This document shows, one piece after another, positions 41,067 to 54,000 of a stretch of 64,000 nucleotides of DNA. Origin of the DNA: CAZIFG01 sp964539135 (lineage in GTDB: Bacteria; Margulisbacteria; Marinamargulisbacteria; GCA-2716485; CAZIFG01); the NCBI GenBank assembly GCA_964539135.1, contig CAZIFG010000001.1, positions 124,001 to 188,000 on the forward strand, in the 5' to 3' direction. How positions within the stretch are numbered: the stretch's first letter is position 1; each line of letters starts with the position of its first letter. The position numbers were made by a program, and so were the translations under genes. The notes under the pieces are model-generated. The model worked only from the letters and a program-made list of their open reading frames with translations. It was not told the DNA's origin and searched no databases.

Positions 41067-42043
41067 AACACATACTAGCGGGACTACTGTTTGTAGTGGG
41101 GATGTTTTTATGGACGCAAGTTCTTTTGGCAGAGCCTGATATGTTTATGGTCACGGACGCGGGGACGTCTGCTCGCATGGTTCGTTTGGGAAAACTAGAG
41201 GGGTTTAGTACAACAGCTGCCGGTATTTTTGAAAATCCTGCTAGTTTGTATGCTGTGCCTCGTTTTTCGGCGTCTGCCTTTCGATCTGAATTTATTCGTG
41301 AAGTTCCGTATCAAAATTTTGCCTTAGCGGGGCGAATTTCAAATGTCGTTTTGGGTTGGGGGTATATGGGTGTTACGGTGTCCGATATTGATAAAACCAG
41401 TGCGAGTGCTTCAGGGCTTCCTGTACGAGAGGGGACGTTTCAATATAAAAATCAATTGATTAAATTGGGGGCGGCGTATTCTTTTTCTAGACATTTACAT
41501 GTGGGGCTTAGTGGTACTTTATATGAGGCCAATTTTGATACCGTTTCAGCTACTGGGTATAATTCGGATTTTGGTGTTTATTTCGATAATCCTCGATTGG
41601 ACGTGTCTCTTGCGTTTAAAAATTTAATTCCATCTCAAAAATTTCAGTACTCTGATAGTAGTTCTGACCTTGATAATAGTAGTAATGGCCAATTTGAAAA
41701 AATTCCGCTTCAAACCTCTCTTTCTTTAAGGTATGCTTTTAAATACGTAACGATTTATGGTCAATTAAAAAAAACTGGACAACAGGATGGATTTGTTAAA
41801 AATGGTGCATTGGAATTTACGCCCCCTTATCTGGACTTTTTGAGGTTATCAGTGGGTTATAAAGAATCATTGATACCAGTTCAACGTAATATGGATAAAG
41901 TGGCTACCGATGTTGTAGAATCGGGGCCTGTTTTTGGTGTTGGTTTAGATTTATGGGGTTTACAGTTTGATTATGCTTTGGAGAAAAGTGATCATGTTCA
42001 ATTTGACACCATTCACTATTTTTCAGCGGCGGTATCCTTTTAA
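41063..42043 (+). CDS. PorV/PorQ-like outer-membrane beta-barrel protein
   Basis: A 326-residue protein with a signal peptide (ILAGLLFVVGMFLWTQVLLA). TDAGTSARMVRLGKLEGFSTT follows, as in the PorV/UPF0164 family N-terminus, then NPASL and alternating hydrophobic strands. It ends in Phe (AAVSF), a typical outer-membrane barrel signature. PorV works as a shuttle in T9SS, handling proteins with C-terminal sorting domains like the upstream gene. The assignment rests on general pattern only. The giant fibre gene follows 9 bp after the stop. Confidence 0.6.
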   Translation: MKHILAGLLFVVGMFLWTQVLLAEPDMFMVTDAGTSARMVRLGKLEGFSTTAAGIFENPASLYAVPRFSASAFRSEFIREVPYQNFALAGRISNVVLGWGYMGVTVSDIDKTSASASGLPVREGTFQYKNQLIKLGAAYSFSRHLHVGLSGTLYEANFDTVSATGYNSDFGVYFDNPRLDVSLAFKNLIPSQKFQYSDSSSDLDNSSNGQFEKIPLQTSLSLRYAFKYVTIYGQLKKTGQQDGFVKNGALEFTPPYLDFLRLSVGYKESLIPVQRNMDKVATDVVESGPVFGVGLDLWGLQFDYALEKSDHVQFDTIHYFSAAVSF

Positions 42044-42052
42044 AGGATGCTT

Positions 42053-45000
42053 ATGCTGAAACGCGTTATTATCTCGACCTTCCTTTTTTTATTTCTTTCT
42101 GTAGGGCTTTTTGCTCAGGGTTTCCCCCCTTCTTTTTTTATACAAGGCAGAATGGGGGCTAATGCTCAGGGAGCTTTTCCTGAGGGTTGTTATGATGTGG
42201 AGGTTGAATTATATGGGACTTCCAATATTACGTCTGGGGTGATTCCTTTTTATACGGGGGATGTTATTGGGGAGGTGCCTGGACTTCCGCCGTCTTGTTT
42301 GGCTTATTTTTCTCGTGGTTTTTTTAAACTGCCTTTGGATTCTCAACTTTTGTCGGCTAATGTGACTTTAAATGTTACAGCGAGACTTTCTGTTCCGGGT
42401 TTTCCATCGGCGGATTTTACTTTAAGTGCGATTCCTTATGCGTCTTATGTCAAACTTGCAGACACTGTCTCTCAAATAGATGCGGCTAAGCTTTCTAATA
42501 CAGGGGTGTCTTTTAATGGATTGAGTGTTTCTGTTAATCGTGTTTCAGATGCGTTAAAGGTATTTAAAAATGATGCGTTGAATGTTAATTCTTATTATAA
42601 AAAGGTAGGGATTGTACTTCCGGTTTCTCCCTTAGATTCTTATGTCTTGAATGTTGGTGGGGGCGTTAAAGCGTCTGGATATGCCTTGAATGGGACCCCT
42701 CTTTTTTCAGAAGAGGGGAAGTTTCAAAAAAAACTGGATGGGCCGGAGTCTGCGAGTAAAGATATTTATGTTTTAAATAGCAAATTATTTTTGGCCCATT
42801 TAGACTCAGGAACAGGTATTCCTGAGTCTTCAGATTTAAGTGATGCTTTATTTGTTCAAAATGGGACTTTGTGGGCGCGTGATTTTTATCTTAACGGTAG
42901 ACCTATTCCTGCGGATATTAATTGGAAGACTTTAGATGCGGATCCTTTAACTTATGTGGTGGTTACATCCAATAACTCGCCTACTGTATCTGTTGCTTTG
43001 GCGAATACGGTTCCTGTAGAAGCCCTTACTCTTTCAGATAGTAATTTACAAGGGGGGCTTTTGATTGGTGATAGGCATGATTTGTCTTTACCTACGGAAA
43101 ATGGAGCCATTTTCTTTAAAAATGGGGCTTTTTATGGGGTTATTAATGGGGCTGTTTTGAATCTTATGGGGATACGTGGAACAGGGGTTGCAGGTAATGT
43201 GGTTGTTTGGGATAACGCGTTGTCTTTAAATAATTCTTCTTTAATTAAAATGAATACGAATTCTAGCCTTTTTTCTGTTGCTTATCCAACAGGATATCCG
43301 GCACGGCTTACAGTGGGGAATCAATTTGCATCTCCGACGGTTTTTCGTCTGGATAATAGTAATGGCGATTCTGTTTTCTTGGTTCAAGATAGTGGATTGG
43401 TTGTTGCGGGACAGCCTATTGTGCCTACGGCTGCTTTTCTGGGCATTTCAGGATTTACTGTCTTTGGCGAATCTGAGGGACTTCTGAATTATTCTCGATC
43501 AAATGCGTTATGGGTCTTTTTAAATGCGCAGGGCTATCTTACCCCTTCAGGAAACTTAACGGCCCTTTTTAACGCTGATACGACGGTCAATTTAAGTGCC
43601 TTTTCTGTTTCGGATGGAAGACCTGCTTTGTCAACATCTGCTTTGGAGCCTATTGTCACCCAAATTTTAGGAGGTTATCGTTCTGGTTCTGTTTTTAATG
43701 CTTTGAAACAAAGCCGAGATCGGTCGTATTTACGTTTGGAAGGCGATGTAGACGCAACTCAGTTTTATGTTGGGGGTGTACCCTTACAGGATGCGTATAT
43801 TAATAATTCTCATTTTTTTAAATCGCCTCAGCCTGGTAGTACTCGCTCGAATCTTTTTTATTTGGCAGGAAATTTAGGGATAGGTCGCGAAAATCCGAAC
43901 AATTTACTTCAAATCGGGTCTCCTTTACATGAACGTGATAATCGTGTTGCGACGATAGACCCTGTTATTTTATTTAGCCCATCTATGAATTCTGCTTATG
44001 GATTTGGTGTGGGCGTTGATGCGGATGATTTGGGGGTTTTTAGAGTTGAGCGGTTGATTCAACCCCTTTCAGGTGCTTTTCAACGTATAGGTGAGGCTAA
44101 CCCTCTTTTTGTGTCTTTAGAAAATCGTTTTGGGGTTGGTGTTCAACGGCCTTTTTCTAATTTGCATGTTTCTGGGAATATGCTTGTCGAGGGTAAATTT
44201 GCCGGATCTCCTATTGTTTATGTTGGGGGATTTGTCACTCGGAATTCTTTGATTGTTTTAACCAATAATTCGTTTTTATTGGGTTCTGGGTCTCGTTTGG
44301 CTTTCTTTCCCTCAGTTGCAGCCCTTCGTTTAGGGCTTGTTGATTCTACATCTCCTTTATTGGGAGAAGATTGGGATTATACGCGTATTCGGGATAGTTC
44401 TATGGCTTTGGGTTATAATGGGACTGCCAGTGATAACTTTTCAACCGTTATTGGAGGCCGTGATCTTGTGGTTGGAGGTCCTTATTCTACTCTGATTGGC
44501 GGACGACTTAATCGTGTAGATGGTTATTTTTCAACTGCTTTTGGATATAGAGCGTCTGTACCTCATCATGGAAGTTTTTTGTTTCAAAATTTCTCAAATG
44601 CGTCAAATTTTTCTGTTAAGACAACCAGTGCTCATGATCAGTTTTTGGTTTATGCGAGCGGTGGAATGGGTATTAATAGAGCACCTTTTTCAGGCACAGG
44701 GCTGACGATTAAAGGACGATCTGTTGTGCCTTCTGATTTTGTTGCGTTGTCAGGCCTTTCTACAGAAGAGGAGCGTTTGAGGACCTCTCAGGCTATTTTT
44801 AACTTTTTGACTGCTAATGAGACCCTTTCTGCTCAAGGCGATTTTAATCTTTATATTCCTGAATTTAGTGCAGATTCTATTATTATTGCGGGATCTGTGA
44901 CTTTTTCTGTGGATGTTAATGCTGTTTATGCCTTGCTTTCGTCTAAAAAGGGCTTGGGGCAGTTTGTTCGATCTTCTGATTTTTTACCTTATTTGACGGC

Positions 45001-48000
45001 CAGTGCCTCTCAGGCTTTAGCTAAGTCAACTTGGATTCATAAGCAGAAACAATCTTTAGCTTTTACGGTTCGAAAATCGCTTATTGATGCGGGTGCGCTT
45101 ACACCGAGTGGTGATTTTAGGACGGATGGTTCTGGTGGACTTACGCTTAATATTGGACTCTTTAATAATGCTATTACTAATTTAGGTTCAGGCATTGTAG
45201 ATTCTTCTGGATTGCTTTCCTTTTTAATTGGAGATGGGGTTTTAGGGGGGCATATTCGTAATTATAGTTTTCTGACGGCTACGGATATTGCGGATTCTAA
45301 TACACTTAATCCGGCTCTTTTTAGTGATGCGGCATGGACAAGTTATCTTAATGGGCCGCTTACAACTCAGGTTTCGGAGCGTTTATTTGAGTCCTTTGTA
45401 ACGCGTGAGTATATTCATTCGGATGGTACTTTTTTTAGATTTTCGGCGCCGCTTTCGTTTTCAGGGCCTTTTAATGGAGAGTCTATTTCCACCTCATCTG
45501 TTAAAGCAATTTTGGATCGTACGTATTTTAGTAAAGTGTTTGATTCTTTAGGGGTTTCCAATATTCGGGGCTTGAGTGTTTTTAATGCAGGGCAAGCCGG
45601 GATTGGGTTTGATACTTTAACAGAAAAAGGACTTTTTGTTTCAGGTTCTGTAGGTATTGGCGTTAGAGCGTCTTCTCGTAATTATTTTACCCTTATTGAT
45701 TCTGCGGCTTTAACGGATACAGCTGAGACACAATCTTTATATATTCCCAGTTTGGTTCAGAACTCATTGGATCCGTATCTTTCTTTTACAAAAGAGGGAC
45801 TTTTAGGGGTGGGTAATCTTCATTCTGTCTCTACAAATTCTCACATAGATGGGCCTGTTTTAGTGAAGGTTAAAGGACCTGTTATTGCAGGGTTACTTCG
45901 ATTTAAAACGGGGGAGACTGTGAGTGGCCGCCCTGCGGGGCCTGATTGGTTGTATTTCAATACGACACCCAATATTTATTTTACCTCGGGTAATGTGGGG
46001 ATGGGCGTTCTTTCCCCTAATGCCTTATTAACATTGGGTAATATTGGGGGACTTAATCCTCAAATTGGATTTGATTTGGATGGTACGGATTACTATATCT
46101 TAGGGCTTCATGTTCTAGGTTCTCGAAAAACACTTCGTATTGCCAATGCCGCAAGGCCTTTAGATCCAGGGGCTTTAGTTGTGAGTTCGAATCGTGTTGG
46201 AATTGGGACCTCTTCTCCTTTGGCACCTTTACATGTCTCTGGGTCCGTTCAACTTTTGAATCTTTTGATTACAACTGCCAATAATACGCAACTTGCTTCT
46301 GGAATAGTGGTGTCCGTGGATAGTTTGGAAGTGACACGAGAATTGCTTGTTTCTGGTAATTTAGCAGAGCTTTGGCGCGTTGGAACAGGGGCGAGGCCGC
46401 CTATTTATTTTCCCTTTTTATCCTACCCTAGTATAGGGATAGGGGGGATTCCTCATTATGATTCGGATCATCAAGGTTTGGCTGTTATGGCTCAGCTGGA
46501 TTCGAGTCGTCCTACTTTTGATGGGGTTGTGTCAGCCAATCGGTTTACAGTTTCGTCTCGACTTAATTTTCTGAATGGGTTACAACGTCTCGAATTAAAA
46601 TTGCCTAATTTTGCGTCTTCAGAAGACATAAACGGAGCATTTGACGATTCTATTCCACGAGGAACCTTGAAACTTCATCATAATGATTTGGTTTTACTGA
46701 TTCCGGATCAACCGACGATTAATATATCCAATGTGGTTGTGCCTGGAACAGGACAAAGTGGCCCTCTTGCCAATTGGTCTACGCCTGTTCTTTTATCGGA
46801 TTCTGAGATTATTTGGCAGGTAAACCCCTCTCGGGATAATACAGTAGGGCATAGACCTTGGTTAGATACTTTAGATAGTGAAGGTAGATTCCGGTTTAAC
46901 CCTGCCTATGATTTTGTGCATATGGATACCTTATTTGTATCGGGAAATTTAAATATTTCTCAGGGAATCCGCCCGTCTATGTTGATTGCTACACATAATT
47001 TTTCACTTTCGGCTGGTCAACCGGATGTCTTGTTGAATTCTAACTTGGTCCTGGATAAGGTAGGAGAGGGGACTATTTTAGAGGATTATACAGCTTATCC
47101 TCATTCATTGACGATTAATCAGAGTGTGAGTGGGGATGTTACCATTGCCGGTTTAGATCTTCAGTTTAATTCAGGGGATGATAGAGATAGACCTGGCACT
47201 TATGTTTATTTGACCAATACCAGTACTTTGACGGGACTTTCTGTGGATGTATCGGGTATTAACATACAGGAAAGTACGGCGCCTGTGAGCGGGTATAAGG
47301 CGGCGGCTGTTTTTATGGGATCTGTAGGCATTGGGGTTACACCGAATGATACCTTTATTGTTACGAATAATAATTATTTATCACCGGGTCAATATGTGTT
47401 AGATGTACCTGGAACCATTAATGTGGTTGCTGGGGATAAGCCTGCGGGATTGGTTTTATCTAATGGGCTTTTTGTTCGAGAAATTGAGGTGGGATCTAAT
47501 CTTTTGGTTGCAGATTCGTTGGGGGGTGTGGGGATTGGTACTCGACCGTCTCAGACTGCCTCTTTGAATGTAATGGGAGGCATTAAAGCTCAAGCCTTTA
47601 TTTCACGAGATGATATCAAAGCTGGTATGCTTCAGGTAGGTCAAGGCCTTACTCGAGGCTCCAATGGCTATCCTTTAGGAACTGGTAAGTTTATTGTCAA
47701 TGAAACAGGGTTTGTTGGTGTGAACACAGGACCTCTTTCGGGGGTAGCGCATCAGTTTTCCTTGCATAAGGTAATGAGCCCTGATTTTGTAAGAGCTTTT
47801 ACGTATAAAACCATTCGTGTCACGGATGGTCTTCTCGTGTCCCAGGAATATACGGGCTCTATTACAGGATTGGATATTAAACTTCACTCTCGCCCTGAAT
47901 CAGGATCTTTTCGAAAAAATTTATTGGGTAGAGATCAGACTGCAACAGGACTGTCCATTAACCTTTCAGGTGTAACTGTTACAGAAAATGCGACGCTTTT

Positions 48001-51000
48001 GGGTGTTTTTATTCAGTCTAAGCCTAATAATGATAATCCTTCCGCTCCTCGTTATTTAAAAAATGCTGCTATTTTTCAAGGTGGGCCTGTTGTGGTGGGT
48101 GGTCTTAGACCTCGACCCGGTTTTTTATTGGATGTTAATGGGACCCTTCATGCTCGAAATATTGGCAATGGCAATCCTTTGATTTTTCTTTCGGATCCTT
48201 TAGTGGGGAGTTTTAATCGTTTAAGAGTCAATGATGATTTAAGAATAGGGTCTTTAGGCGCTCCGGGCGCGGCAACGGTTAACACCCTTACTCTATTTGG
48301 TACTTTTTCAGGGGATATTAATGTTTTGGGTTCTCGGGTTACTTTAAATTCGGATCTGTCTTTACGCGAATTTTCTACGGAGGTAATGATCGTTACGACC
48401 AATATTGCGATAGGCAATTTAGTTGTGAATCGAGGTTTGAGGGTGAATTCTATTTCTTTACCGCGGTTTTCTACGATTGGAAATGTGTCTAATCCGCTTC
48501 GGTCTTTATCTGTTTTAGGGGGTGTGCGTGCCGATTCTGTGACGGTGGATGGGTTTCTTTCTGCGCGCTCTATTCAAAGTGTAGGGCGTCCTATTCCTTT
48601 TGTTTTAACGTCAGCGTCTAAGATGGGATTGGGCACTTTATCTCCTGTGAGCTTGTTTGACTTAAATGGAGATATTTTAGGACCTCCTTCGTATTCCAAT
48701 CGAAATTCTTATGTTCATGCTTTGATTTCTTCGGAACGGCAAGGTGCTGGGATTTTATTTGAAACAGGTGGAGATCCACAAGGTGCGGGTATTTTAACAG
48801 TTGAATCTGCGGGATCCTATCCTCTTATTTTTGCAACGAATGCCAATGAATCTTTTCGCTTAACGCCTCAAGGCTATTTAGGAATTGGAACGTCTAATCC
48901 TATGACATTATTTTCTTTGTCTGGAAATATGTTGGTTCGGGGTAGTTTGTCGCTGCCTCAGCCTTTTGATTTGAGAGCTTTAAATGGACTTTCTGGATTT
49001 AATATTCCAAATTCTGTTTTTGTTTCGGGAGATGCTTCTATAGATGGTGTTACTTTAGCGTCGTCTTTTGTGTTGAAAGAAAGTCTTATTCCAAATGCGC
49101 TTTCTATTACATCGGGAAATCCTTATCTTTATGTGGATAGTAGTGATGTGTCTCGATCTCTCTTTTTCTTGCGAAAAAATGGAGATGGGTCTTTGACTAC
49201 GGGTAATTTTAAAATTCCATTTTTAGGTACAACGCCGTATTCATTGCCTTACTTTCAGTCTTCGGGCATTTTATCCAGTATTGATGCGCCAGGCGTTTTT
49301 TCTATTACAGGTAATGGGACGCCGTCTCTTAATGTGACTTTATCTTTGGGATTGGATATTGATACAACGTTTAAAGTGGATTCAGCTGGTTTTCAACCTG
49401 CTGTTTTGATTCATCCACTTTTAAAAACGCGATCACGATTGGATGAAGTGAATACTACGTTTACAGGGATGCGTCTTCAAGCCCATGGAAATGTGTTAAG
49501 AAACGAAGACGAAATTGTTGGGGTTCGTGTTTCCATGGATGCCTTATTGAATGACGTGACGATTATTGATGGCACGACCTCTCGTACTCGAGGGGAAAAA
49601 TATGCGGCTTTATTTAATGGGGGTGCTGTGGGACTTCGTGTTACTGGAAATTCCTCCATTTCAGTTTCTCCAAATGCTTTATTTCATGTGATTGGAACGG
49701 GTTCTTCCTTCGATTTATGGTCGAGTCAGAGCAATCGCATGAATCGATTGGGATATTTGTCTTTAAATGATTCAACTTATTCTGCCTTACTTCGCATTCG
49801 ATCTACAGATTTTCGGCCTATTTTGAAGGCGGTTCAGGCTAATAGTACCATGCCTTTTGTGGTTGATTCGGGTGTGGGGATTGGTGTTTCTAGTTCTGTT
49901 TATGCTCTTTCTATTGCGGGGAATGTTTCTTTGAATCGATTGGTGGCTCAAGGTCTTTCTTCTCAGGTTTTAAGTGTAGGTACTCAGAATTTTTCTGTGA
50001 CAGGGTCTGGCCGTATTGGGATGGGGACTTCATCGCCCGAAACGCCCTTTCATGTGATGCATGCGTTTAATGATCAAAATATTGGCAATATGCCTTATCT
50101 TTTATCACGGCAGGAGTCAGGATTTAATGCACTGATTGATCGGGATGTGGTAGGTGTTTTGGTTGAGGCTTCCTCGAATGCAGGTACTGTTTTAGGTGGG
50201 GCTAAACAATTAACTGGAATGTCTGTTGATTTTACGGGATTAAAATTAAATTCAGGGGCGTCTTTAATCGGGATGTCTATTACAACCAATGGGGATGTGA
50301 CTCAGGATGTTACGGCCATTTTTAATGGGGGGGCTGTTGGTATTGGAACTCAAACACCGGGGACTATGTTAGATGTTCAAGGTACTATTATTGGGCGGGA
50401 TTTATTGACCTCCCAAATGCCTATTTTAGATGGATCTGTGGTTACCTTGGATTCTTTGGTTGTGACAGGTGGGGCTAATATGCCGGCTTCTCATTTGTCT
50501 ATGACGGCTTTAGAGCGTTTGAGTCTTACAAAATTATCCATGTCCTCTTTTACCTCAGGTCAGTCTATTCAGTCTTTTATTGATGATGCTGAAATAGAAA
50601 GTCGGCTGCATCTGATCAGCAGTTATGCCCCCACTATGAATGTTTCAGGTAATTTTCTTTTGAATGGAGCTACTGTGATCCGGCCCTTGTCTGTTTCAGG
50701 GAATGCGTATTTGAATGGGACGATGTGGGTGAGTTCTAATTACGGTGTTTCGCTTCATACAATAGCGGCTCCAAATACTTTAACTTTCCTTACACCTACG
50801 GTATCTATGGAATCGGGCTTAACCGTTTCGGATAATCTTCGTTTGTCTCTGATTCGCTTGACGCCTATAGATACAGCGTCTATTGGGTCTGGGCTTTATA
50901 CGCGATTATCGGATTCTGCTTTGTATTACAAATCCTTGAGTGGTTCAGATGTTAATTTAAGTTCTCAGGAACAAGATAAACGGCCTTATGCCTTACCTTA

Positions 51001-54000
51001 TTTTGTGGATTCAGGGGTGCTTACAGGTTCGATTTATTTGACCATTACGTCGAATGCTAGCGTTTCGGTTTCTGTTTCCCTTCTTAACACAGCGAATGTT
51101 CTAGGTGTTGTGCGTGTTACGTCAGATTTTTTAATTCAAGGGCGTGTTGTGGATCCTTTAGACGGAATTTCTGCTATGAATCAGGTTAACTTAAAATTTC
51201 CGCGACGTATTGTTCCCAGTACGGCGCTTTTCTTAGGGGCAAATCTTACCATTACAGGTAATCAGACTGGGGGTTCTTCCTCTGCTACAGATTATGTAAC
51301 AGGCCTTTTTTCTAATTTAAATGATCTTCAAGATTTGAGTACGACAGAAGAACCTGTAGAGTCTGAGCGTCGTTTTAGAGGGACTCGATATTCAGGTCTT
51401 TTTCTAGGGGGCCCTGTTGTGATTCAACCTCTTTCTTCTGGGACTTTACAAGCTGCTATTGCGAGTTTTAATCGCCTTGTGACGGCCAATGAAATGGGAT
51501 ATTTATATGTGGATGTTGCGAATGCGCCCTCGTCTCAAAATATTCCGCTTTGGATTCATTCAACGCCTATAAATGCCATGGCTACTGCTTTGACGACGCC
51601 CCCTTCTTTTGTGATTCAATATGGTCCGACTTCTAGTATTACTCTTGGTGGTCCTGTAACTGTTAATTCTGCGGCTCAATTTTCCGTCATTGCGAGTTCT
51701 AATAAAGAGTTTCTTTTTTCAGCTAAAGATGACGACTCTCGTTCTTTAATGGCAGTTGTGGTGTCTTCTAATATACCGTATGTGGGTTTTGGGACGGAAA
51801 CGCCTACTTATAATTTACATATTGTGGGTGGGGATGCCACTCGAGATCTTTTTAGGGTTTCTGGGAGTCTTTCTCCTACATACTCGATTCAAGTGAGTGG
51901 TAATGGATTAATTGGATTGGGACCTGTTTTATCGGGTACGAATCTTAATGTGGCAGGGGGGCTTCAAGCCACTTCTATTTTAGACAGGCCCGTTTCAGGG
52001 ACTGTTTTAAATGCGCAATCTGTCGTTTTAACCACCAATGCACAGATTACACCGACGAATAATGTGCTTCAAATTTTCAATCGATTGACCGTACCTGCGA
52101 CGTCTAAAACCTTATTTGATGTGACGATGACTGTTTCATCTAATGTGAGTACAACAAATATTGTGGGGTCATACATTAATTTTAAAGGATCGTCTTTAAC
52201 GTCTGCTACGGCTAATGGACTTATTGTAGACGTGCGAGATTTGGCGGTATTTGCGACGACGGATGCTAAAGTTGCCGCTAGTTTTAGAAGCACCTTGGGG
52301 TCTGGGTCCTCCTTGGTTTTGGATACAAAAGTCGGCATTGGTTCTGAGCGTTTAAATGCGGCCTTGCATATTTCAGGCAATGTGACCTCTAATCTTTTAT
52401 ATTTATCAGCGGGTGGACCTGGTATTGATACCTTTAAAACAGAAGGCTATACCTATTTTGATTCTCATGCCCGTTATGGCTCTGCGTTGGGTTTTCAAGC
52501 AGAGGCGACGTCTTCTATTGCGCCTGGAATGGTTGTGGCCTTGCCACGGTCTTCCTTTATGACAATCTCTGTGCCTAATGGGCAAGAGAGAAGGGCCCTG
52601 ACAGAGGCGGAGTCCAGTGCTCTTTATGATGAGTTGGTAGCTGCGCGTCCAAGTAACATTGTTTTTCCGTATGATTCTGATAGCGGCAGTAGATATGAAA
52701 GTGTGGAATTAGGGGTTTCTGCGAATGGGCAATTTGTGATGCGGGCGGATCCGGTGTCTTTCAGATATTTACTTACAGGGGCTGAGATTTCCACTACAAG
52801 CGTGGGAATTTACACAGTCTCGTCAGCCAATCTTCATGCTTCCTTATCAGGCCCAGCCAGTATAACAACCAATGTACTGCCTAGAAATTTCTTTACGGGT
52901 TTGAATTCTGACCATAAAGATACGGGGCCCCATCTTCTTACGGCTGCAGAATCGGAGGCTCTTTATGATATTTTATTGAATAACCAGAATTCTTTTTTAA
53001 ATTTGGATACTGATGTGGCAATTGGACTTTCTGGCTCTTCTTCTCGAAGGCTCACGGTTGTTGTCACTCGCAATCCGGGCGTTAGTACTTGGTCTGCAGA
53101 AATATCCAATATTGTGACTCAATTTGATTATTTAAGTTCGCCGCAGTACTCTCTTTTTGTGCCTGCGGAATCGGTTTCTTCGGTTTTAAATTCCTTTAAA
53201 GATGTTCGGGCGATTTCTCTGCGTGTTGGAGAGGCTACGCCAAATTCTACGGCTGTAGCCAATTCCTTAACCATTCTTTCGGGTTTAGATCCTGTTCTCA
53301 ACAGTGGTTTAATGGTGGGGCGTGTGGGTGTTTTTACGAACTCTGGGTATCGAAGTGTGGATAGTACTTACAAAAATACAAATATGTTGGATACGGCCTT
53401 TACGGTGAGCGGTAATTTATACGTGGGATGGAAAAGAGGGGCTGTAGCCGTTGAAGGCAGTAATACATCTGAAGGAAAACCTCTTTTATTTGGCGGTGGC
53501 GATTTCTTTTCAGGTGATACGGATAATAAGGTGCCTTTGTCTATGGTTCGTAAAAATGGAGAGTTGGATCAATCTTCACTTTTGGTTAAGATGGGATCTG
53601 AATCTTCTGTAGGTACCATGCGTTTTGATGTGGGATATACGAGTACAGATAATGTCTATAAACCAGTCTTATCGGTTAATACGCATCCGGTTACATCGCT
53701 TTCGAATGATTCTTCAGCGGGCTTTGGGCGGGGATATGTGGGTATAGGGGTAACAGATCCACGCTCTCCGGTTCATGTGCTTCAGGATGGGGGAAGTACT
53801 GCAGTTGTGAAATTGGAGTCTAAGCAAGATCCTAATGGAAATTTGAATCAAGGCGTTTTGATGCTACAAGATGACAGTATTGCAGGTCCGGAAATGTCCT
53901 CTCGTAACCAATTTATTTCATTTTTAGGTAATATTAATGGCGATCTTGCGGATTTAGGGTCTATAGAAGGTTATTCTGGTGATACCACGCTGGGGCTTTC

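Noticed and set aside
40392..42043. A complete type 9 secretion system
   Set aside because: Only a sorting-like domain and a PorV-like barrel are seen; no SprA, PorKLMN or related genes occur in the window.
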